From the NCBI RefSeq assembly GCF_963966145.1, contig NC_091054.1, forward strand, positions 15,872,001 through 15,936,000: 64,000 nucleotides of DNA, given 5' to 3'. The notes under the pieces are model-generated. The model saw only the letters and a program-made list of their open reading frames with translations, did not search any database and was not told the DNA's origin. The position numbers and the translations under genes are program-made. This document shows, piece after piece, positions 23,701 to 35,700 of this stretch (positions are counted from its first letter, which is position 1; each line of letters opens with the position of its first letter). The stretch comes from Tenebrio molitor (taxonomy: Eukaryota > Arthropoda > Insecta > Coleoptera > Tenebrionidae).

Positions 23701-26700
23701 GCTCGACGACCGCAGAGGTAGGCTCTTTATTTATTTATTTTATTTATCAACACTCTTTAAATTTCACTTGCCGGAATATACAGGGTGAGTGACTTTCGGG
23801 TCAATTTTAAAGTCTAATGTAGAGCTGTCGAAGATAAACCGAGTGATGGTCACAACAAAAATAAGACAACGTCATTTTAATAATATGTAGTAAAAAGTAG
23901 TTTTTTGCAAATTTTTTTTTTTGAAAAATTTCTGGCAACTTGCCTTTTTACATTCATAGTCGGACAAAATGTATTAAGTAATCTGCTGAAAACCCAGTCA
24001 AAGCATTTTAAAACTTGATCAGTACCTGTGGTACTGTAATTTTCCAAAATAAAAATCTGAGAAACTGGCAGTACCGCGTGTAAATTTCCAGTGAGAAAAC
24101 TCCCCTACAAATACATTCTGGCCTGGAGAGGTCTCTCGTCTTTGGGCAACAACCTAGTACTGTGGCCTTCGGCAAACTGGGGTCCGTAGCCCCATACGTA
24201 TGTACCACGCATGCCAAGCTTATCTCTTCTCGACACCAGCACCCTCCTAGCACCGTCAAATCTGCACCCTCCACCAACCCCTGATTCTAATCCACTTTGC
24301 AGGCCACCGTCTCACCTGGCAAGCCTACCACCGCTACTCGGACATCGAGGGGTACTTGGACTACCTGGCCCAAACCTACCCCGACCTGTGCACGGTCCAG
24401 ACCATCGGTTCGTCCGTTCAAGGCAAGGCGATCCGAGTCCTCAAGATCTCCAACGGGAACCCCGGCAACAAAGCGATCTGGATGGACGGCGGCATCCACG
24501 CCAGAGAGTGGATCTCGCCGGCCACGGTCACCTTCATCATCAACCAGTTCGTGTCCAACTTCGAGTCCGAACCGGCGGCGGTTCAAAACACCGATTGGTA
24601 CATCACGCCGGTACTCAATCCCGACGGGTACGAGTACTCGCACACGAGAGACAGGCTGTGGAGGAAGAACAGGAAGGGGGGAGGACAGTGTGCCGGTGTG
24701 GACCTCAACAGGAACTTCGGGTGAGTTGCGCGGGTGAGAAATGGGAGGGAGTCCACGGGAGAATTTGTAGGTACCGTTGGGGAGGTCGTGGCGCTTCTAA
24801 GAATCCGTGTACTGAAACTTACGGAGGATCTGGACCCTTCTCCGAACCCGAAACTTCAGCGGTGAGGAATTTCATCCAGGGCAATTCGGCGGCCAACTGG
24901 AAGGCCTACATTTCCTTCCATTCGTACGGTCAATACGTGCTCTACCCGTGGGGGTACGACAGGGTCGTACCGCCGGACTACAAGGATTTGGAAAACGTCG
25001 GCAGAAAAATCGCTTCGGTACGTACTTTTTCTGGAATCTTTAGAAATCAGTATCTTTGTGAAAATTTTGTACGGTACGACCTCTTTCAGGCTATTCGATC
25101 TGTCGGAGGACCCCACTACACCGTCGGTCCTGCTGCCAACACTCTTTACCCAGCTTCTGGAGGTTCAGACGATTGGGCCAAGGGCATGGCCAAGTTCAAG
25201 TATTCTTACACAATCGAACTGAGAGACAACGGTAGATACGGATTCGTCTTGCCGGCGGCGTACATCCAACCCACCGCCACAGAAGCTTTGGCGGCTGTCA
25301 GGGTGGTTGCCGAAGCGGCAGCCGCCGCCTGATCCTATTTATTCATGTTAATTATTTATTTATATCTAATCGTAACTGACGTCTATATTTTTTTCTTGAA
25401 AAACAGAAACGCTGTGATCGCCTCATTACTATACATAACAACTATATTTTTAATAAAACAATTTCTCCGAGTTTCGTCCGTTTTGTAAAAACTTTCAGGA
25501 AATTTACCATCTCAACGTTTCCTTTGTTACTTCATCTTCACTTCACTAAGAGTTTACGTACATTCATTTCTTTCTACTTGTACTTTTTTCAAGTAATTTG
25601 TTTATTTGATGTTTATTTTTTTTGCATGTGAATCAATAGTAATGGTTTACTGTCGAATAATACCAATTAAATTTCACTGAATGCGCTTAAATCATCCACA
25701 AACAATAACTTGTGATAATTAATTAAATTAAACCATTGATGAAGATTAGAAATACGAGGGGCCCCAAATTCAACCCTTGTGATACTCCAGAAAAACGAAT
25801 TCATGGATGTGGTACTATATTACAGTTGTTTTCTATCCCAATGGCAAGAATCGAAGAATTTAAACAAAGAATGATAGATAAATGTATAAAGAGTTAAAAT
25901 ATAGTCAGAAATATTTCTGTAATATTGCTAGATCATTTTTACGCATCATTTTCTGTAGAACACAACAGCAGAAGACTTTGTTCGTTTTTTTTTTCTTGAT
26001 AATCTATGACGTAAAGTTATCAACTGTGATTTGCATACTGGATGACCCTACATCAAACGCAACAGCCAGACACATGCATACGCTCTTGAATTTTATTACT
26101 TCTCTGTATACCGTAATCGCATGCAACAGAAAATTATGTCAAAACATCAAGGTTTTAAAAAAAATCCAAAAAAAATTTGAAATTTTCTCTGGAGTATAAA
26201 TGTGAAATTAAATAAACTAGCCAAAACTGAATAGGGAATTCCACAATTTTTCTTAGAAAGCAAAATAATTGCCCCAATCCTCCCACGTATTCTTAAACAC
26301 TAGATAAATTTAAAATGTTACAGGTACTTGGAACATTACATCTAATGTGTATCTTTATATATTTCTGACACATTTCATTATAAATTTTAAACTGTATTTA
26401 TAAAAAATTCAAAAATGGAAAAATTCCCTATTCATTTTTGCTTAGTTTATGTGTTATGTACAGAAATACTTGACAATGGACTTGCTGCTAGTAACCCCGG
26501 AAGAAAAGAAAATTCATGAGTACTACAACGTGGACGAGAAATAAATAAAGAAGATGTCGGGATGATCAAATCTTGGAAATAGAACAACCTCACTTGCCGG
26601 ACACACTGACAGGTATTTTTTTTTTATTTTTTACACAAAAATATTTCAGATGACCTTTCATTTTAGATGATTTGATCGAGAAAATTTTACTAAGAAACAA

Positions 26701-29700
26701 GTTTCGAGGCCTCTACAAAGACCTTATTCAAAAAAAGTGTGATACTCTCACAAGAAGCCACGTTTAATTGTTTAAAATTCTTTTTAATTCTATTTATTAT
26801 AAAACCGTAACAACAGTCATCCAATTTAATTGCAAAAACATAAACGCCCTCTTTTCTTCAAAACATCCTTCTACTTTTCAAACGTAGTGTTTGATACTTA
26901 ATTTTCAAACGTTACAGAGGGTATTTCACGAGTGATAATGAGCCCGACGAAAAATTGGAAATGCATTTACAAACTAAACATGGACATAGCCGTGGATAAA
27001 ATCCAGGTTTACTTCGCAAATGTATTGTGGGTTGCATTTTCAATATCGTCGGGTTCATTATCACGCCGTATTTAAAGAAAAAAAAAATCAAACAAGAAAG
27101 CAGAAGTGCTTGTCCGGCACATAAAATGTTATCATTAGGTACTATTATTATTTTATAATAGAGCTATATCAAGTTAGTAGTTTATACATATTATTTTTAT
27201 CCAATTTGTTTCTTTTGATTTCTAAAATGGTTCTTCTACACCTCCCAGTTTTGAAACTAATTTCAGCAAACTTGATTAGAACTAATCACAATTAAATTAA
27301 TAATTCGTTGATTTAAAAAAAAAAAGATTATGTACAACGTTATGATCAGCTATCCACGATAAACACTCAAATAAAACAACTTTTGAACGCAAATTTCCTT
27401 CAGAAATTCCAATGTGGACGAGAAAAAAAAAACTATCTCATAATAATGCAAATAACTATGAGTTAAATGTAAAAAAAGGAATGGCTTTATTTTATTTGTA
27501 TTTAAAAAAGTTTTTTTTTGCTCGACACTGTCAGAATTTGAGAATTTTCTCCTATGTGAACGGATTTTGATAAATGTCACATCTTGTCAAAACGAAACGT
27601 CAAGCTAATTTTAAAGGTTTTAAGCGATTTGGAGCCTTTACGGGGCTCGTCGAACAAAAAAACGTTGTATTCAACTCGTTCGTGTGTAAATTGGGCCTTT
27701 TTTGGCACTCGTGGGCCTTTAAAACGCGTGCCAAAAAAGGCCCAATTTACACACAAACTCGTCAAATAAACTACTATTATTGTAAAAAATCACAAATAAT
27801 TTGATGCTTCTGTATCTTAACTGTAATTTATGGTAGTTTTTGACATTTTTGGTACTGAGCGTTCCCGACTTACTACGTAACCGTAACCGAATCACAAGGA
27901 GTTTTTCGTGAAAAATTATAAAAATGTTTTACTCAGCATGTCCATGGGAAAGACTTGCGTCAGGTGGACCTCAACGTCGACGACTGAGCAGGATTCGAAG
28001 TATGTACATGGTACTTTCAAAAAATTACAGATGGATTAATAATAATTTCTACACGCATAGATGATCTGACTGGGAAATGAAATTGTAACTGTCTTCAAAA
28101 TTCCATTAAAAAATACAAATTTATAAATTAATCAACTTAAGTACAGTTGCGGAATTAAAATTTCGGGCACTATTGTCAATGTCATGATATAAACTCTAAA
28201 ACAACCTTTACGTTAATAAACTTATTTTTTACTCTTGTCATGTTTTTGTCTTTTTGGCATTCAAAAATTGTCATTTGTGGCATAATAACGGGTAGGCAAC
28301 ATATCAAAGCGATGATTTAATGTCAGTCATGATGACAGTAGAAGGTGCTTTACAGAGATTTTGTTGAAGTGACAGAAAAATAGTGCCCGAAATTTTAATT
28401 CCGCAACTGTACGTAACATTTTTGTTTACAATACAAAGATTTTTAATTGAAATTAAAAATATTCCTCAAATTACAATTGATATTTAGAAATTGTGCAAGA
28501 AAACTACCTCCTCCCCTCAAACTCTCATTATGTTCTCGAGTGTCCCTGACTCGGGGGTGACTTTTAACACAAGCGGAAAGGTAACCACGTAATCATAGTA
28601 ACGACACGTGACAATCTGGAATCTCCTTATAAGGTAGTACCTACCGAGAAAGTACCAATAAGTATGCCGGCACTATAGAAATTACACCAAATTAAATAAA
28701 AAGAGTGAGTACCAACACACATACGAGTATATGTAACAGTACAGTGCTCACTGTACTGTAATATGTGTCTTGGTGACTTGAAGTGCTCTTCTTGTGGGTT
28801 TTTTACGGAGTTTTTTCGTAAGACTTGCTGAATAACTTACTTATTACTTTATGTACCGCTTAAATGAGGGTTGGTGAGTGGCCGTATAGTTGAAATTCTT
28901 CGTTTGCTTTAAATCGGTGGTAGTTTTTTTTTTTGCTTTTTGTTCTTCTCGTTATCTGACGCCGTTTAGTGGTATCCAATTATGTACGGCGCGATAAAAA
29001 AAAGGTCAAAGTAGATTATGAACAAAATAACTCATTATTTACTCGATGCCTTCGGACTGATGTGCATGCAGTTGTCTCCATAATTTCTCTTGAATTATCT
29101 ACTATTTTACTGTCTCGACCGTTCTTCTGTTCGGTGTCCCGCCACCAGTTTTTCTTTAAACATTTCCGTATTCTCAATAATTCAACAATTCTTCCTACAA
29201 CTTGGCAAACGTCGTCATAAGAGTGGTCGGCTACGTCGGAGGGAAAATGTTCCCGAAATTCTTCATAACAGTCAACAAAATTAAAATTAAGAAAAGATTG
29301 GTCCATAATCGCCTTTGCCCAAGCATGAATAAAAATAAACTCACAGAACACAATCTGACGGAAATTTTTACCGGATCTTCGGTTAGAGCAACGACACGTG
29401 AAAACAACAAGACGTTGTTATTATAAACAACAGAAAAAAGACATTTGCATTTATGACACTATGATAAAAAGAAATCGTTTATTCTAATTTATACAGGTGT
29501 CCCAGAACTGCCTCACCAGAGTATTTGGTTAACCGTGATAGACTGAATTTTAAGGAAAAAAAGTCCTATCTCAAGCGATAATCGAGAAAAGACATCCTAA
29601 ACTTGACCAATCAAAGTTGAGCACCATTAAGGTAGGATGACCGCAATTTTGCGTTGCCGGGGTTTCGAATTTTGAATTTTATTGCGATATCAATAATTAT

Positions 29701-32700
29701 TTTTGCTGTCTAACAACCTGTCCGATTTTTTAGTAATACCTGAGGACGAGCTATTGGGATTGGTGAAATGAAAACTTTTTAATTCGGTTACGTGAGCTAC
29801 AGGAAAATTTATTTTAGTCATCTTGCAGTCTATTATGCTGTCGATATTTCTATGGGGAACCAGTTCTGGGACAGACTGTAAAGACTGTTTTTTTTTTTTT
29901 TTTTTTTAATTTAGCGTCGAAGTTGGCGTTGGAGAACGGTACCGCTCGTCTAAGAGCGTACGATTTAAACAGCTGATCCGTGATCCGTTATCCGTACCTA
30001 TAGTGCATTCACAATCGACAGTTCAACGCCAACTTCGACGCCAAATTAAAAAAAAAAACACCCTTTATAACCAGACTACTGATACTGTCGTAAAATAACG
30101 GGCCTTCAAATATATTTATATTTAGAGCAACCTATGGAAATTCAATTGTTTGCAACATTTTTCCACCGTAGAAAATGACACAAGAAACGTCTGACATTTT
30201 AACGAAATAAAATTAGGTTAAAAAACATTTTTAACTTTTGTAGTGCATTCTCCCTATTCCCCCTCCACGGAATATGAAATATGAAATTGGGAAAAAGCTT
30301 ACTATGTAACCTGTGTAACTCCGGACAATAATTGGTTACCTACAAAAATTACTTTACACTGTTAACAGAATTAGAATGTCGTCTACGCCTACTCTAAATA
30401 TATATTTATTTGAAGGCCCGATACTACCATTGTTTACAACTATATTCCCAATGAAAAACGAACAATAATGATAATAATAATAAGACAAAACAAGCTTCTT
30501 TATGCAGTTTAATATTGATCTCTCCTTGAAAGTCTGTTATAAAATTTCATTCGTCATTCGTACCTCATTTGATTGTCCTACTTATCCGGTTAAATATCAC
30601 CAGTTAAAAGAGAATCTTGTGGTTCGGAGAAAACAGTTTATCTGAAATGTAAGTTATCTACCCCATAATCTAGCATGTTACAGAAGTAACGATAAAATTT
30701 CGTTTTTAAAATTGCATTAAAATCACCATATTTACATTGCGTACAGAAACCTACTAAAAAATAGTAGTAGTAGATGGAAACTTAAAAAAATTTCCAATCG
30801 ATTGAACATACCCAGTGTGTGTGTAGTGTTATAATAATTAAATATTTTTCAATAATACTTTTTAAATTTATTTCATTAGATTAGAAACTGTGATTCCGAT
30901 TCTGTAATGTGTAATGCCTTGTTACTTTGAACGACTAAAATGATGTTTTTCTTCTGTGGGTTTTTTCTGTGTTTGCCTTGAACGTTTCAACTAATTAATT
31001 TAACGTAACAGTAATACCCTCGCTGCTCTATTTTGCCTGCATGACTGTACACAACATGTAAGTGTAGACTGTGTACACTCAATGATCGAATTTTTAGAAA
31101 ATCTATTTTTATTTTATTGTTATGCCGATTATTTTTGTGGTGGTGTTACGAATGTCAACGGCGGCGGCGCTGGGATGTGAATTTGACGAGTGCGTTAGCA
31201 CGAGTCGAATTCGAAAGCGCCGTTGACATGAGTATCACCACGGCAAAAATGATCTGCATAACATTGACTACGAGTCGTATTTGGAGGACTATTTAATGAA
31301 TCAAATTCCACAAATTTCTTTCAGTTTTTCAAATTGTACACTTCAATTTATTAGAAAATAATATTTTTGTGTTCGTTTTTCGCTGCAAAAAAATTTTTCA
31401 TTTCATTTGTTTAAAATATTCACTTCGATTAATAGTACAATAGTCGCTAATATTTGTACTAGTCCAATATCCGCTGCAATTCTTTTGTAACCATGGAAAT
31501 CACTAAAATTAAGTTTGTTTCATTGGTTGATGAACATTAAGTGATAGATGAATTAAATAGTCATGTATATTTTTGCAGAAACGAAAAAAAAAATGGATAT
31601 GTTGATGGTAACTGCTGAAGAGAAAAAGAAAGTTCGCGAGTACTACAATGTTAGCGAAGATCAAATAAAAGAAGACGTCGAACGGATCAAGACGTGGAAA
31701 GACAAGCAAGCTCATCTATCCTACGACATCACAGGTTTGCAAAAAGTTTTGTATTTTAATTGAAAAGTTAAAACAAATGAAACTATGCACTTTAATCCCT
31801 TGTCATATAATAGTTATTTGTATCGCCAGGCTAGAAACTGTCAAGTGCTCGCACTTGCAAAACAGGTTCTAGCCGTGTAATACATACAACTTTTTCGGCC
31901 GACAACTTATTTAAAGCAAAATACAGGGTGATGAAAAAAAAGTGCCCGTGCTAACCTGCACGTTATAAAGTATTTTTAACTAAACACGAATTCGAAATCC
32001 AAAATTAAATTTGTCCACTCTTCGCCAAGATATAAGATTTCCTTTTTAGACAATAGAAATCTATATGATTAACCGTTTACTAATAATTTTATTGTTGAAG
32101 TCTAGATTTTGGTCGAGTTGATAATGTTCTTAAGTAATAAATGCAAAAAGTCTATCGGAACCAACGTCATTAAAGATGTTAGAGTACCATTTCTTGGGTC
32201 CAAAGAAAATTCGTCAATGTTACAACATTGCAAAGCTCCTAAGATACAGAAACATGTAATTTTTGAAAACGATAGCAACAATAATTCAATTTTTAATAGT
32301 AATGGTTTTGTCAAATTTAACCTGTCAATTTTCCAAAAAGTCTGAAAAAATGGCATACAATTTTAACGAATATGTAGACATGTTACTCTGCTTGGGTGCA
32401 TCAAATGATAACGCATCTGAAGCAGCAAGAGACTATGCAAGACTGTACCCTCAACGACGTCATCCAGATGCTAAGGTAATAAGAAGATTGATGCAGCGAT
32501 TAAGAGAAAACGGCCAAATAATGCCTCTTTATGTAAATCGTGGAAGGCCTCGTGAAGTTCGAACACCAGCTTTGGAGGAAGCTATGTTGGAAGCAATTGA
32601 AAATGCGTCAGGACGAAGTATACGAGGATTGGCGCGAGAGTTTCACGTAGACTATCGCACGGTACAAGGTATCCTGGCTGACGAACATTATCATCCTTAT

Positions 32701-35700
32701 CACTATGTTAAAGTGCAAGCTCTTCGTCCAGGTGATTATCCCCTCAGAGTAGAATTTTGTGAATGGCTACTTGGACGTCACAGAATCGATCGTAGGTTTA
32801 TTCAAAACATTTTATGGACAGATGAATCATATTTTTCTCAAGACGGCATTTTTAATCAACATAATAATCATATCTGGGCAACTGAAAATCCTTTCGCTGT
32901 GCATCCTCGTGCACATCAGCACCGCTTCGGAATTAATTTGTGGGCTGGGGTCATTGATAATAACCTCGTAGGACCTTTTACGCTACCTGCCAGAGTGAAT
33001 GCAGAAAATTTTCTACAATTTTTACAAAATGACTTTCAAGTTTTGCTTGAAGATTTGCCCCTTGCAATTTTGAGGCAAATGTGGCTACAAATGGATGGTG
33101 CCCCTCCACATTTTGGTAGGATAGTACGGGATTGGTGTGACGCGACTTATCCAAATAGATGGATTGGTAGAGGTGGCGCGATTGCTTGCCCCCCCCGGTC
33201 ACCTGACCTCTGGGGTCACCTCCAAAATTTTGTATATGCTACGCTGATTGCTAACTTAGAGGAATTAACAGAAAGAATCAACGCAGCAGTTAATACTATA
33301 AATGTTCCTATGCTTCAAAGGGTTCAAGAGAACATTGTTGGAGAAATTTCGAACAGCTATTATAAGATTTAATTGAAACATTTAACTTTTTGTTTAATTT
33401 ATTGTAAATTAAAATTTTGTTTCATATCCACATGACAGCTTTATTTTTATGCAGGTGACAGAATCTGTCATCAGCATTGGTTTCTTAGATACGGCGAAGT
33501 ACGTGAATATAATATTTTTTAGAAAAAAAAGTGCAATATTGCCAATTTGTACTGTTAGGAAAGCTGTTTAATTTTTAAAAGAATGTTTTTAGACCATTTT
33601 TGTGTTGATTTTCACAATACTTCGACAGAAAATGACATTTAAGTTTCAGTCGTGGGCACTTTTTTTTCATCACCCTGTATAATAATTTTTGTTAAAATAT
33701 TATCGGTTAGGGAATTTATTTTTCTTCCATTGGCAACATAAAAGATCCAAGAAGCGACTCTGACACCACAAAAGTCAATCAATTCCTCAAATATTCAAAA
33801 CCGTCGTAGTCCTCTCTGTTATTCCTAACCCCTCGCCAGTTGTCCATGAGGGTTGTCGACCTGGCGGCCGCCCGCCCGTAAGTCTGATAACCCCCTCGGC
33901 CTCACTGATTCGACTTCTGCTGTACACAATGTAGAGCTTGCGATAAAGGATACAAATTTGCCCAACATCAATATTTCACACTTAAAAAATTGTACAAAAA
34001 TTCCACATGACATTGTTTCCAACCTAAAATCTTTCATTAAAAATTCCTGTTTCGATTTTCTTGCTTACGCAATAGTTATTTACGTATAAAGGGCCGAAAC
34101 ATTAACTTTACGCCCGCGGACGAAGTTCCTTCGCCGGGCTTTTATTCGTCCAAGGGCGTCAAGGTCTTTCGGCCTGAGGTACGTACAACGTTTTACGTAG
34201 AACGGCCCATCAATATTAATAACAAATCTAGGTTGTCTCTGTAGACAAATTTCTCATTTGCGGGCTTTTTGCTTTGGTTTACAGCCCGCCGGGCCTGTAA
34301 AGTTACTTTACCGCCCGCCAGATGTAAAATTTAAGTTTCGTTCATGGTAACTAAGATGTAAACAAACTATTTCAAAACCTTATAGACGAACGGAAAATCA
34401 GTATTTTCTAGACGAAGATTGAAAAATTATTATTTCTCATTTACATTTTTTTGATGCCAATGTTTTTTTTCATTTTTTTAACACGAATAAACATTTCAAA
34501 AATGTTTGCACGTTTCAGATGACTTCATCGAGAAAATTCTACTAAGAAATAAATTCCGAGTGGAACGGACCAAACAGAAACTGGACAACTACTATTCTTT
34601 ACGTGGTGACTTCAAAGATATCTTTCAAAATATGGAAAACATAATTCCATCCCAAGAAATGCCGTAAGACATTTAAAAAAATCACATTTTCAACACACAT
34701 TTCTTTTAAATTGTAGCATGTGTCTTCCGATGTTGAAACTAACTCCAAATTTGGAAAGGGTGGTCCTTGTGAAACTTCTAGACACCGATCCGGATCGATA
34801 TAACCTCCTCGACTTTATAAAACTCAGTTTTCTTCTCGAAGAATTATGTTTGCAATACGATTATTCAATCGGAACCCGATTCATTTGGGACCTTGAAGGT
34901 ATCACTTTAAAACATACACTAAAATGGAATCCTTTAGTTCTGTCAAAATACGTAACACTCATAGAGGTAAAAACTAAACTGAACCGTTGAACTTGAGGTT
35001 TCTTAACTTTCATTTAGAGGTCCTACTCTTGTCGAATCCTCGGAGTGGAATTTCTCAATTGCTCACCACTTCTAAATAAAGTCCTGGCAATATTGAGAGC
35101 TGTGCTGAGAGCAAAGATCTACGAAAGGGTAAAAAACAAGGACGAAACTCGACTCACCTTCAAGCGATTGTACTTTTAGATAACTGTTCATGAAGACATG
35201 ACGTCTCTACATAAGGTAACACCGAAAGAGTGTTTACCAAAAGAATATGGCGGCACTTTGGAGAGCATTCCCAATTTACTACGTAACCGTTAGAAAATGT
35301 GGAATGATTTCTTTTAATCATTATTTTTACAGAAAAATGGGATGAGGTGGTCAAGAATCACGAGAAGTTTTTCGTAAAAAATTACGAAAATGTTTTGCTG
35401 AGCATGTCCATGGAAAAGTTGCGTCAGGTGGACCTCAACGTCGACGACAAAGCAGGATTCGGAGTGGATGGTACTTTCAAAAAATTACAGATCGATTAAT
35501 AAATACACGCATGGATGATTTGTGATTTGACTGTGAAATGAAATTGTAACTGTCTTCAAAATGCCATTAAAAATATTTCTCAATTTACAATTAATCTTAG
35601 TTCTCAAGTGTCCTTGGGTCGGGGGTGACTTTTAATACAACCATGTAATCATGATAAGGACACATCTCGAATCTCTTTATAAGGTAGTACCGAGAAAGTA

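Larger units (their letters stand above)
26476..28037 (+). pseudogene. CRAL-TRIO pseudogene (copy 1)
   Basis: Exon 1 (26476-26612) follows the family (MDLLLVTPEE...) but lacks one codon, has TAA at the codon after DEK, and another stop near the end. Exon 2 (26667 on) has an internal deletion joining FR to GLYKDLIQ. The following ~500 bp match intron 2 of the intact gene at 47919, with a MITE inserted (26922-27072). The 3' part resumes at 27858-28037: the end of exon 5 is fused to exon 6 by a deletion that removed the intron, and it carries a TGA and a frameshift before GTFKKLQ. Exons 3 and 4 are missing. It is clearly dead and paralogous to the other copies. Confidence 0.85.

Noticed and set aside
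24211..25332. 373-codon ORF over the B-type carboxypeptidase
   Set aside because: Its first half reads exon 3 out of frame and runs through the intron at 24721-24770; only the exon 4 and 5 parts, with the intron between them retained, are in the true frame.
32263..32349. Upstream in-frame extension of the mariner-type transposase
   Set aside because: The ATG at 32350 follows an A-rich context and starts the conserved region; the 29 extra codons show no family resemblance.
33850..34340. GC-rich blocks with GGGCCG / CGGCCC and GCCCGC repeats in intron 1 of CRAL-TRIO copy 2
   Set aside because: They look like another decayed palindromic element, but I could not define termini or a target duplication.
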